64,000 nt of DNA from Okapia johnstoni (Eukaryota; Chordata; Mammalia; Artiodactyla; Giraffidae): contig CM044311.1 in assembly GCA_024291935.2 (NCBI GenBank), positions 31,748,001 through 31,812,000 on the forward strand. Reading direction: 5' to 3'. Position 1 is the first letter of the stretch. The number at the start of each line of letters is the position of its first letter. The position numbers and the translations under genes were made by a program. The notes under the pieces are model-generated. The model was not told where the DNA came from and ran no database searches. It was given only the letters and a program-made list of their open reading frames with translations. Shown piece by piece: positions 10,969 to 20,985 of this stretch.

Positions 10969-12522
10969 TAGGGGCTATTTGTATTAAAATAGAGCCAGAG
11001 ATCCTGGAATGTGAAGTCAAGTGGGCCTTAGAAAGCATCACTACAAACAAAGCTAGTGGAGGTGATGGAATTCCAGTGGAGCTATTTCAAATCCTGAAAG
11101 ATGATGCTGGGAAAGTGCTGCACTCAATATGCTAGCAAATATGGAAAACTCAGCAGTGGCCACAGGACTGGAAAAGGTCAGTTTTCATTCTAATCTAAAA
11201 GAAAGGCAATGCCAAAGAATGCTCAAACTACCACACAATTGCACTCATCTCACACGCTAGTAAAGTAATGCTCAAAATTCTCCAAGCCAGGCTTCAGCAA
11301 TATGTGAACCATGAACTTCCAGATGTTCAAGCTGGTTTTAGAAAAGGCAGAGGAATCAGAGATCAAATTGCCAACATCTGCTGGATCATCAAAAAAGCAA
11401 GAGAGCTCCAGAAAAACATCTATTTCTGCTTTATTGACTATGCCAAAGCCTTTGACTATGTGGATCAAAATGAACTGTGGAAAATTCTGAAAGAGATGGA
11501 AATACCAGACCACCTGACCTGCCTCTTGAGAAATCTGTATGCGGATCAGGAAGCAACAGTTAGAACTGGACATGGAACAACAGACTGGTTCCAAATAGGA
11601 AAAGGAGTCCGTCAAGGCTGTATATTGTCACTCTGCTTACTTAACTTCTTTGCAGAGTACATCATGAGAAACGCTGGGCTAGATGAAGCTCAAGCTGGAA
11701 TCAAGATTGCCAGGAGAAATATCAATAACCTCAGATATACAGATGACACCACCCTTGCCCTTATGGCAGAAAGTGAAGAGGAACTAAAAAGCCTCTTGAT
11801 GAAAGTGAGAGAGGAGAGTGAAAAAGTTGGCTTAAAGCTCAACATTCAGAAAACTAAGATCATGACATCTGGTCCAAACACTTCATGGCAGATAGATGGG
11901 GAAACAGTGGAAACAGTGTCAGACTTTATTTTGGGGGGCTCCAAAATCACTGCTGATGGTGATTGCAGCCATTAAATTAAAAGACGCTTACTCCTTGGAA
12001 GGAAAGTTATGACCAACCAAGACAGCATATTAAAAAGCAGAGACATTACTTTGTCAACAAAGGTCCATCTAGTCAAGGCTATGGTTTTTCCAGTAGTCAT
12101 GTATGGATGTTAGAGTTGGACAGTGAAGAAACCTGAGCGCCAAAGAAAGGATGCTTTTAAACTGTGGTGTTGGAGAAGACTCTTGAGAGTCCCTTGGACT
12201 GCAAGGAGATCCAACCAGTCCATCCTAAAGGAAATCAGTCCTGAGTGTTCACTGGTAGGACTGATGTTAAAGCTAAAACTCCAATACTTTGGCCACCTCA
12301 TGTGAAGAGTTGACTCACTGGAAAAGACCCTGATGCTGGGAAGGATTGGGGACAGGAGGAGAAGGGGATGACAGAGGATGAGATGGCTGGATGGCATCAC
12401 CGACTCGATGGACATGAGTTTGAGTAAACTCCGGGAGTTGGTGATGGACAGGGAGGCCTGGCGTGCTGCGATTCATGGAGTCACAAAGAGTCGGACACGA
12501 CTGAGCGATCGAACTGAACTGA
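10969..12522 (+). mobile_element. BovB LINE with perfect 12-bp target duplication
   Basis: ACAGATGTATTT occurs at 10957-10968 and 12523-12534, bounding the insertion. BovB homology starts near 10990 (AGAGCCAGAGATCC) and continues to the terminus GAACTGAACTGAA. Frame 11268-11975 (235 codons) spans the RT fingers and palm, with the motifs FIDYAKAFDYVDQ and GVRQGCILS. The catalytic box reads YTDD instead of the YADD seen in sister copies. The C-terminal domain continues in another frame (12123-12305) after stops near 11973. The opposite-strand frame at 11250-11615 is a shadow. About 20 bases (10969-10989) between the duplication and the BovB homology are not BovB. Confidence 0.93.
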
Positions 12523-12534
12523 ACAGATGTATTT

Positions 12535-13204
12535 ATAAAATAAGTGAGTATAAATGAATAGTATGCAACCGACCTACCATTAATGGAATATTCACATTGT
12601 TACTTTCCTCTTGTTTTCATATTGGTCATGCACTAGATTTGCAAGCCTTTTCATTGCAGACACATTAGAAATTCATCATTTGAGGGGATACAGCTAGAAT
12701 AAAAGGGAGATAATGTTATTTGGCTTAGCAGTATCAGAAGACACTGAAAAGATTAATAGTTTAGGTTGTTTCAAACAGAAGAATGAAAACAGACACACTG
12801 TCTGGCTAAGTGCAGAATACAGATCTGCTGTGATGCCACTATTTGCTGTAATGAACTATCAACCCCTAAAGCTGGAAAGGACACTCAAGATAATGTTGTC
12901 CATCTTGTCTTGAAACATGAGAATACTGCAATGGAGATAAGTTAGGTTATTCATTCTAAGTTCATAGTAACTCTTGATATAATCAGGCCTAAACCTCTTA
13001 TTACACAAATTTTAAGGTTCTGTTTGAAATACAGGCGGGACCTTAATAATATATATCATGGCCACAATGTATTAATACCTTCTATCTATTAGGCAGTTAT
13101 ATGCATTAAAATGTACGTACTATGTATCAATTAGTTTTATGAGAACTCTTCATTTACTGAAAAAAAATAACATTCTTTACTGAAAATGGTAGCATTTTAT
13201 GAAT
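12535..13204. other. unassigned DNA
   Basis: A 66-codon frame at 12713-12913 has ordinary amino-acid composition, but there is no matching donor site and no recognisable domain. Otherwise nothing was identified. Confidence 0.4.
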
Positions 13205-13440
13205 ATAATTTCAGAGTAGTTACCAGTGGAGGGAGGAAGAGAGAGAAGACAAGTGAAAATGATTAATAGATACAACTTACTAGACATAAATAAAAACGTT
13301 TCAAGGATGTAAACATACAGAACAGGGAATATAGCCAATATTTTAGAATAGCTTTATATGAAGCATAAAGATATTGAATTACTATGTTGTATACTTTGAG
13401 CTAATATAATATTGTGTTAACTGTACTTCAATTAATTAAG
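13205..13440 (+). repeat. L1 3' end, old
   Basis: GTTACCAGTGGAGGGAGGAA and the later TTGAATTACTATGTTGTATA followed by ACTTCAATTAATTAAGAAAA match the general layout of old L1 3' ends ('ggttgccagagggg' to 'tacctcaataaaa'). Identity is low. Confidence 0.55.
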
Positions 13441-14046
13441 AAAACACCAGATCAAAATTTCTCTATTCGTTCTCCTCTTTCGCAGTGTTTATGGTCTCAT
13501 AACTTCATCTTTTCTTTAAACTTAAGAACTTTTTTTTCTTGTCTCTCTTTTTTTCCCTCCCATTTACTCCATTAGAAAAACAGAGGCATTTCAGATACTT
13601 AAGGTGAACATTGTTTCATTTTCTATTGTTCAAAACCATTTACACTGACAACTTTCAGAGTCTATTCCTCTCATTTAAGACTCCCCTGTGCTCCTTTCTT
13701 TGTCTTTTATAAGAAAATTGCCTGAGACTTGCTCTATGCTGTGAAACAAAGCCTCTGCAGCTGTATTGATGCCCCAGCAACTGCAAACAGTCCATGCTAT
13801 TGTTCTCCTCCTCATTGCTGGGCTCTTGTAAGTTGCATTGAAATGGCCAGAAGGGACCTACTAGGAGTCCACCTACAATGCCGGAGCCCTCTTAACTTCA
13901 TTCTCAACGTGAGTATGAAAAAGCCAAGCTATGCACACTGCACCATAAACAGCCTACATAAGTCACATCAGTGCCTACTGTGCAACTCTGAACAATTTTA
14001 AATATTCCTGCCTGGTTGCATTTTACACAACACTACCACAGTACAG
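13441..14046. other. unassigned DNA with pyrimidine-rich tract
   Basis: 13490-13565 is T/C-rich. A 90-codon frame at 13729-14001 contains a good donor-like GTGAGTATG at 13909. The plausible acceptor upstream (near 13711) does not lead into that frame without a stop, so no exon is called. Confidence 0.4.
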
Positions 14047-14265
14047 GGCTTCCTAGGTGGCGTGGTGGTAAAGAATCCACTTGCCAATGCGGGAGAGGCA
14101 GAAGACACCTCTGGTTCTATCCCTAGGTTGGGAAGATCCCCTGGAGGAAGATATTCTTCCACTCAAATATTCTTGCCTAGAAAAATCCCATGGACAGAGG
14201 AGGCTGGCAGGCTACAGTCCATGGGTTGCAAAGAGTCAGACCTGACTGAGTGACAGCACACACGC
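14047..14265 (+). mobile_element. Bov-tA SINE, full length
   Basis: Starts GGCTTCCTAGGTGGCGTGGT and ends GACCTGACTGAGTGACAGCA with a CA-rich tail. The flanking CCACAGTACA (14036-14045) and CCACAATACA after the tail look like a target duplication with one mismatch. Confidence 0.9.
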
Positions 14266-14285
14266 ACACACCATCCACAATACAA

Positions 14286-15799
14286 AGAATACATGTAGAC
14301 ATTTTTGAGATGAGGGAAATGGATGTGATGATGAGGAATTAGAAACAGGAGCACTAGCTGCCTGGAAAAACTACCCTTAGAGAGAAGAAAAAACTAAAAG
14401 AAAAAATCAATTAATAACTCAGTCAGTCAGTCTTCCATGAAGATCTTTGTAAAGAAAATGAGGCTATTTTGTCAAAATAATAATCATGTTTTCTAAGGGC
14501 TGTCCTGCTAAAAATACAGATTCTTTGGAGAAGCAGCTACATGCTCTCTTTAAATAGCTTCATTTGGCTTGCATCACTGCTTGTCCTTATCTTAACTGAA
14601 TAAGAACTGTCTAACATCCCTCTAAATGAAAGTAATTTTGGGACTCAGTCACATCGCACATTTGACAATCCCTTCCAGATGTGATTATGTAGAACTATCT
14701 CTCTTATTTACAATAGGCAAAGGGGGTTGGAGATGTTACATAGAAAATCACTTTTTCTGGTCCTTCTGGGATTGAAATAGGAAGGTGGTCCATATGACAC
14801 TGAATATAGGTGAGTCACATGCTGAGCTTTGCAAAGAGAAGCATTCTCCTGGGCGATGAATAGGAGCCCTGCGTTCCCTTTGATGCTAACGAAACCCTGT
14901 GATGAAAACCGCTGTACAAATGCAATAAGCCTTTGTTCACAGCACCGGCAGGTGTTGTTAAAGCCTCCTGTCCTAGCTCTGACAATGTTCCAGAAACCTG
15001 ACCTGCCACAACCCTGTTATTCCCACAATAGGAAGGCCCTGAACAGAATAGTTAATTGTGCCAGATTGTGCAATTCCATTGTGATACTTAATAGCCAAGG
15101 ACAAAAGATTTTTATGGTTTGAGTCTATACTGATAATCAGAGTAGATAAATGGAAGTGTTTGGTATGTGTCTGTGCATGTGTGCATGTGTATGTATGTAT
15201 GCTATCTCCACAAATACATACATGCACATGTAATCCCCATAATAATGCTGGACTTGGAATCCTATCTCTAAATGCAATGACTCTTAAGACATCACACGGT
15301 TGCAATGCCATTTGATGGGATGCTTCTGAGTTAGCTCTAGTGTGAAGTGACAAACTCATCCAAGATCCAAGATACTCAATTTTAATCTTTGTCAATATTC
15401 AGAGCTATTTTTGTACAACTGAGTTAACTATATACAAACACTTGTATATCTAGATTTTTGCTTTCATTATTACCGTCTTGAAATACAATATCAAGATGTT
15501 CATCAAGATGATAGAAAATACTACTGCAAAAGGTTAGATCATATTAGACAGATACAGTCTAGGAATGAAGACAATTACTTAGGAAAATGTAAGGCAAGTA
15601 AAGACTTTCAAAATAGATATGCAAATAAAAAATACAAAAATAGCAATTTCATTGATTATCTTCTAGAAAAAATTGCTTTAACTGTCACCTAGCCCAAGAT
15701 GTTTTTCTGAGCTTCACAGATTTAAATATCTATATTTAAATATCTGTAGCAATGAAAGTTTTACAAAGTTTGGATCTCACTGACGACCTAGCTTAAGTA
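14286..15799. other. unassigned DNA, locally CpG-containing
   Basis: No repeat was recognised. 14815-15122 is open on both strands (97 codons plus, 64 codons minus) and less AT-rich than its surroundings. Tyr/Cys/Pro usage suggests nothing familiar. 15150-15240 is TG-rich with an imperfect inverted repeat (CATGTGTATGTATGT and ACATACATGCACATG). Confidence 0.4.
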
Positions 15800-15965
15800 T
15801 TTAGAACAAGAATGATCTGGGTTCAAATCATTATTTCACCATTTGGTACATATGTGACATCAGACAAGTTATGTATCTGTTTTGTTTTGAGAATAAAGTG
15901 AGAAAATATATATTTGTGCTTATCCCAGTGCCTGGAGCATAGTAAACGACAAATTATGACTATGA
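15800..15965 (+). repeat. MIR SINE
   Basis: TGATCTGGGTTCAAATCATT, then TGACATCAGACAAGTTATGT, and finally TCCCAGTGCCTGGAGCATAG follow the order of the MIR consensus. Confidence 0.75.
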
Positions 15966-16605
15966 TTTTTGTTTTCAGGGAATTCTGCTCTATTGTGGAT
16001 GTAAGGTATAAAGAACTCCAAAGATCTATCAATGCACTTTTGCCATTTTCATTCATATGCTTTTACACAAATGATTTTTCATTCTAAGATAAATACGTTT
16101 TGATTATTTTTTAATTAAGAAAGAAAGCAACGTTAATTTACTCTGACAGAGACATGTATAGCAATGATGAACAAGATAGGAGTCTCTCTCTTGCACAAAA
16201 GTCTAAGTTGGTGTCCAGAGAGTGAAAATGGCCCTGCTGCATGAGGCCACACAGGAGTTTAGACTCTTTTGTTCCTATATTCCTTGAGTTTCACCCTCAA
16301 TCATACAATGGAAGGAATTACCATCGTCCTGTCTGTGTTCTAGCCTGTACAGAGGTGGGAAGAGACAAAGGAAGAAAGGTGGAAAGAAACAAAGGCCAAG
16401 CTGATTTTCTTAAAGTATACTACATGGAAATTTTTCACTTTACTTCCACCTACCTCACATTAGCTGGGTTACATAAGTCTGCCTAGCCACAAAATTCCCT
16501 GTGAAAGGATGTCTATAGCCCACTATAATATGATCAGGCAAAACTCAGCAAGTGAAACAGCTAAAACAGTTTGGAAAACAATTATGAATTTATTTCAAAG
16601 GTGCA
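15966..16605. other. unassigned DNA
   Basis: No repeat or gene was recognised. The frame at 16241-16486 lacks supporting features. Confidence 0.4.
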
Positions 16606-16990
16606 TGCATCAGTTATCCATTGCTGTGTAAAAACCATCCCACTTCTTAGTGGCCTAAAACAATGTTTGTTTAGCTTGTGATTTTAAGGATTGAAAATTA
16701 AGACTGGACCTTGCCTGATAGTTTTAACTGGTCTTAATGGGGCTCACTCATGTGGCATAGGTCAGCTGAAAGATTCAGGAGGGACTCTCCTCTTATTTTT
16801 CAACAGGTTAGACTTGGTCCATTTGCTTGATAACTATGCAAGGCCTTTTAAGATCCAGCCTCATAACTTGCACAGTGTCACTTCTGCTACATTCTATTGG
16901 CCAAAGAAAGTCACAAGGCCAGCCCTGATTTCAGAGGTAGTTAATCACATTCCACCCCTTGATGGGGAAACTCCAGATGTCAAAGAATAA
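16606..16990 (-). mobile_element. MLT1-type MaLR LTR
   Basis: CAGTTATCCATTGCTGTGTA near the left end and ACATTCTATTGGCCAAAGAA with AGTCACAAGGCCAGCCCTGA near the right end read, on the minus strand, as an old MLT1 subfamily LTR. The 99-codon frame at 16691-16990 lies within it and is not a gene. Confidence 0.65.
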
Positions 16991-17025
16991 GGAAGGGAAG
17001 AACTCGTTTTATTTTTGCATTCTAT

Positions 17026-17322
17026 CAGTTCAGTGCAGTCGCTCAGTCATGTCCGACTCTTTGCTACCCCATGAATCGCAGCATGCCAGGCCTCCCTGTC
17101 CATCACCAACTCCCGGAGTTTATCCAAACCCATGTCCATCGAGTCGGTGATGCCATCCAGCCATCTTATTCTCTGTCATCCCCTTCTCCTCCTGCCCTCA
17201 ATCCTTCCCAGCACCAGGGTCTTTTCCAATGAGTCAACTCTTCACATGAGGTGGCCAAAGTATTGGGATTTCAGCTTCAACATCAGTCCTTCCAATGAAC
17301 ACCCAGGACTGATCTCCTTTAG
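17026..17322 (-). mobile_element. BovB LINE 3' part, left piece of a split copy
   Basis: It begins at the BovB 3' terminus (complement of ACTGAACTG at 17026) and reads to CTTTAG at 17317-17322, where a solo LTR interrupts it. The same BovB resumes at 18165. Confidence 0.92.
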
Positions 17323-18164
17323 TGCCGGGAGCTGCATTAGGCATTACTGACAAAATGGAAACATGGCCCCAACCCCCTCTCCTCATCCCGCAGGCACAGT
17401 CCCGGGATGAAGGAGTTAGGTCTTTTGATTCTGACTTGTCCTTTCCTTCCTTCAGTTGAGTTGGCTGGAAAGAATGTTAAGGTGCTTATTGTTCTTGCAT
17501 GAGAAATCACAAAGCCTTCTGCAGTTATGCCTAGGAAATAATCAATAAAGTTACATTTGTTCAAGGACCTTTACAAAGAATGTTCCAGGATGAACACATA
17601 GGCTGCAGCTTGAGGCCATGGGAAAGATTGTTATTGAGACCTGCTTGTGAGAGAAATGTTTATGGCAAAAGAATTTTGCTGAGTTTAGGGTTTAGGAATA
17701 ATTAAGAATAGTTGGAAGCTAAAAGTTTAAGGAATGTTGTAGTGTTGACATATTTTACTATAGCTTATAGAGACTAGGAATTTTAGAGATACTAATAGCT
17801 AGAAGCCTTTTTAGGAGATAATGAGCTTAAGATACTATGGGCTAGCAGGATTTAGAAAGATAAGAAATAAACTGAGGAGTATGGTATGCAGGTCAGAGAC
17901 AAACAGGAGTTACAGTGTAATCACAAGGACACTTAAGAGGGAACTCCGAAGGACAACAATGATTTATGAAGACAGAAAATCTAGGTGAGGGGAACTGAAG
18001 ATGTCAAACATCTGACCTAATGCTTTTGTAAAGGTATAAAAGAAAACCTGATGCTTAAAATAAACATGCAGTTCAGCACTTTGAGTCAGAGGCTGCATCA
18101 TTCTCCACCGACACCGCTCATCCCTTCAGGCCGATTCCCTGGCTGCTGGAGCTGGACTCTGGCA
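17323..18164 (+). mobile_element. solo LTR, ERVK/class II-like, 842 bp
   Basis: The element starts TGCCGGGAGC and ends CTCTGGCA. It is flanked by the identical 6-bp sequence CTTTAG at 17317-17322 and 18165-18170, and removing it together with one copy of the repeat restores an uninterrupted BovB. A 6-bp duplication is typical of betaretrovirus-like (class II) integration. TATAAAAG near 18036 and AATAAA near 18057 are a close TATA/poly-A arrangement. The remainder (to 18164) would be R-U5. There is no internal sequence, so it arose by LTR-LTR recombination. The ends are intact and the promoter-like elements lie on the plus strand. Confidence 0.88.
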
Positions 18165-19279
18165 CTTTAGGATGGACTGGTTGGATCTCCTTGCAGTCCA
18201 AGGGACTCTCAAGAGTCTTCTCCAACACCACAATTCAAAAGCATCAATTCTTTAGTACCTAGCTTTCTTCACAGTCCAACTCTCACATCCATACATGACT
18301 ACTGGAAAAACCATAACCTTGACTAGATGGACGTTTGTTGGCAAAGTAACATCTCTGCTTTTTAATATGCTGTCTTGGTTGGTCATAACTTTCCTTTCAA
18401 GGAGTAAGCGTCTTTTAATTTCATGGATGCAATCACCATCTGCAGTGATTTTGGAGCCCCCCAAATAAAGTCTGACACTGTTTCCACTGTTTCCCCATTT
18501 ACTTGCCATGAAGTGTTGGGACCAGATGCCATGATCTTAGTTTTCTGAATGTTGAGCTTTAAGCCAACTTTTTCACTCTCCTCTCTCACTTTCATCAAGA
18601 GGCTTTTTAGTTCCTCTTCACTTTCTGCCATAAGGGTAATGTCATCTGCATATCTGAGGTTATTGATATTTCTCCTAGCAATCTTGATTCCAGCTTGTGC
18701 TTCCTCCAGCCCAGCATTTCTCATGATGTACTGTGCATATAAATGAAATAAGCAGGGTGACAATATATGGCCTTAATGTACTCCTTTTCCTATTTGGAAC
18801 CAGTCTGTTGTTCCATGTCCAGTTCTAACTGTTGCTTCCTGACCTGCATACAGGTTTCTCAAGAGGCAGGTCAGATGGTCTGGTATTCCCATCTCTTTCA
18901 GAATTTTCCACTGTTCATTGTGATCCACACAGTCAAAGGCTTTGGCATAGTCAATAAGGCAGAAATAGATGTTTTTCTGAAACTCTCTTGCTTTTTTGAT
19001 GATTCAACGGATATTGGCAATTTGATCTCTGGTTCCTCTGCCTTTTCTAAAACCAGCTTGAACATCTGGAAGTTCACGGTTCACGTATTGCTGAAACCTG
19101 GCTTGGAGATTTTTGAGTATTACTTTACTAGCATGTGAGATGAGTGCAATTGTGTGGTAGTTTGAGCATTCTTTGGCATTGCCTTTCTTAGGGATTGGAA
19201 TGAAAACTGACGTTTTCCAGTCCTGTGGCCACTGCTGAGTTTTCCAAATTTTCTGGCATATTGAGTTTAGCACTTTCAC
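18165..19279 (-). mobile_element. BovB LINE, right piece of a split copy, RT region
   Basis: Continuation of the 17026-17322 BovB. Frame 18383-18763 holds the YADD catalytic box followed by the thumb-like segment. Frame 19004-19279 holds the region upstream of the palm (KTSVFIPIPKKG, then FRKGRGTRDQIAN). Frameshifts separate them. The 5' end stops at 19279, so the endonuclease is absent. The plus-strand frame at 18767-19138 is a shadow. Confidence 0.93.
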
Positions 19280-19317
19280 AAAGGATAATCAAATTGGAGT
19301 TCCTATTCATAAATTTG

Positions 19318-19402
19318 TGCATGCATGCTCAGTTGTTTCTGACACTTTGCAACTTCAAGGACTGTAGCCCACCAGACTCCTCTGGCGAATGGGATTCTCT
19401 TG
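19318..19402 (-). mobile_element. Bov-tA SINE tail fragment
   Basis: CATGCTCAGTTGTTTCTGAC, then GGACTGTAGCCCACCAGACT, then ATGGGATTCTC: a short minus-strand piece of the SINE tail. Confidence 0.8.
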
Positions 19403-20008
19403 TCTTTATTATGAAATATGTGATAAATATGTGATATCAATCTGGGATTGATCAAGCTTTTGACTGGAGATAGATACAAATGTTAGGTCCCTGGGTTACA
19501 TATAGTTATGAACACATGCAAAATGTGCATGAGGCATAAATCAGATTTAGACCTTCTACAATGTACACCTAAGTTATGTGTTTAGGTGTAGCTCATCTCT
19601 GTTTTGATGGTTATAACTCTCTAGTAATTTGGCAGAGAGGAGAGAAAACATATCATCTGAGGACAAAATAAGTCAGGTAAATATTGCAAAGCGGTGGTGG
19701 AAAATTGTTCTGGGTATCAGAAGAGCTGAGTTCTAGTTCAAACTAGAACTCAAAACTTAAGTGATTTTAATAAATTTGTTCATGAATTTGCATTTATGTT
19801 TTTTTGTGCAATTTTTAAAGGTTGGACTAAATTAAATCTAATATCCTTCCTGCTTTAATTGGAGTCGATGAGGCACTAAGAATGATGGAAAGAGACTTGT
19901 TCTTTCATGTTACTACAAGACAGGAGCAGAAAGAAAAATGCAAATGATTAGGATTCTTAATGCCACATGTCAAGATATTTGGAAATATCTACATACTTAT
20001 CCAACTAG
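19403..20008. other. unassigned DNA
   Basis: Nothing was recognised. Confidence 0.45.
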
Positions 20009-20131
20009 AGAGGGGTATGGCAACCCACTCCAGTATTCTTGCCTGAAGAATCCAATGAACAGAGGGGCCTAGCAGACCATGGTCCATAGGGTCGCAAAGA
20101 GTTGGACATGACTGAAGCAACTTAGCACACA
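20009..20131 (+). mobile_element. Bov-tA SINE tail, 5' truncated
   Basis: GGCAACCCACTCCAGTATTC to GAGTTGGACATGACTGAAGC. The tRNA head is absent. Confidence 0.85.
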
Positions 20132-20588
20132 CACAAATACTTATCTAATTTCTGTATGTAGGAGCCAAAATTGAAAAATGTATCTGTTTGCAAGCCAGAG
20201 ACATTTTCTTCTTCAAAAGAGATCAATGTTATTTCTTTTTTAAAAAAAGTTATTGATTTAAGTATGACAAATAATCCCTTAACAATTATAATTAAAATGT
20301 GAACACATAAAATCTTAAGTAAATTTGTTTCATAATAAAGGCAAATAATTGAGTTCTTATGTGTTCATACTTGCAAGATACATAAATGTAAATAGCATTT
20401 ATTTTTTCCCTCCTACCATGTGGCCCCAAGTCAAACACTAATTTATGTTTCTTACATAAATAGATATAAGAATGAAAAAAGGTAATTTCTTATTTAAACA
20501 AGAAGTGTTATATAATCCACAAAGATGACAACAACTCAATGCAGTGATGCTGTCATTGGAATATGGTGTCTAAAAGAAAAAGTGAAAG
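20132..20588. other. unassigned AT-rich DNA
   Basis: Nothing was recognised. Confidence 0.45.
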
Positions 20589-20714
20589 CATAGTAGCTTA
20601 GACATGTCCAACTCTTTGTGACCTCCATGGACTGTAGCCCACCAGACTCCCCTGTCCGTGGAATTCTCCAGGCAAGAATACTGGAGTGGGTTGCCATTCC
20701 TTTCTCCATGGTTT
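20589..20714 (-). mobile_element. Bov-tA SINE tail, 5' truncated
   Basis: TTAGACATGTCCAACTCTTT to TTGCCATTCCTTTCTCCATG on the plus strand. The head is absent. Confidence 0.85.
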
Positions 20715-20829
20715 CCAAACACATATTCAAATCCATATCACTAGCTACAGTTTGGGCAATGGTTCAAAATGTTAAATAACTCTGTAGACTGACCAGCACT
20801 GTGCTTATCAAAATGCGGTAATAAGACCA

Positions 20830-20985
20830 GGCCCTGCAGTACAAGCATTGCCTGGGAACTTCTTTGAAATGATAATCCTCTAGCCACACATCAGACACAC
20901 TGAATTAGAAACTGAGAGGATTCTGGTATTTTAACAAACCCTACAGGTGATGTTTCACACTGAGATTTCAGAACCACTGTTTTAG
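20830..20985 (+). repeat. MER5A hAT-type DNA element
   Basis: CATTGCCTGGGAACTTCTTT, CACACTGAATTAGAAACTGA, TTTTAACAAACCCTACAGGT and TTCAGAACCACTG occur in the order of MER5A. It is non-autonomous and old. Confidence 0.7.

Noticed and set aside
13713..13908. Possible exon ending at a strong GTGAGTATG donor
   Set aside because: All three frames from the only plausible acceptor contain early stops, so it is not a coding exon; noncoding use cannot be tested.
14047..14265. tRNA-like A/B boxes in SINE heads
   Set aside because: tRNA-derived head of Bov-tA without a foldable mature tRNA; no genuine tRNA gene was found in the window.
15150..15240. Imperfect TG/CA inverted repeat that could form a hairpin
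   Set aside because: Explained by TG-rich microsatellite composition; no sign of a structured RNA.
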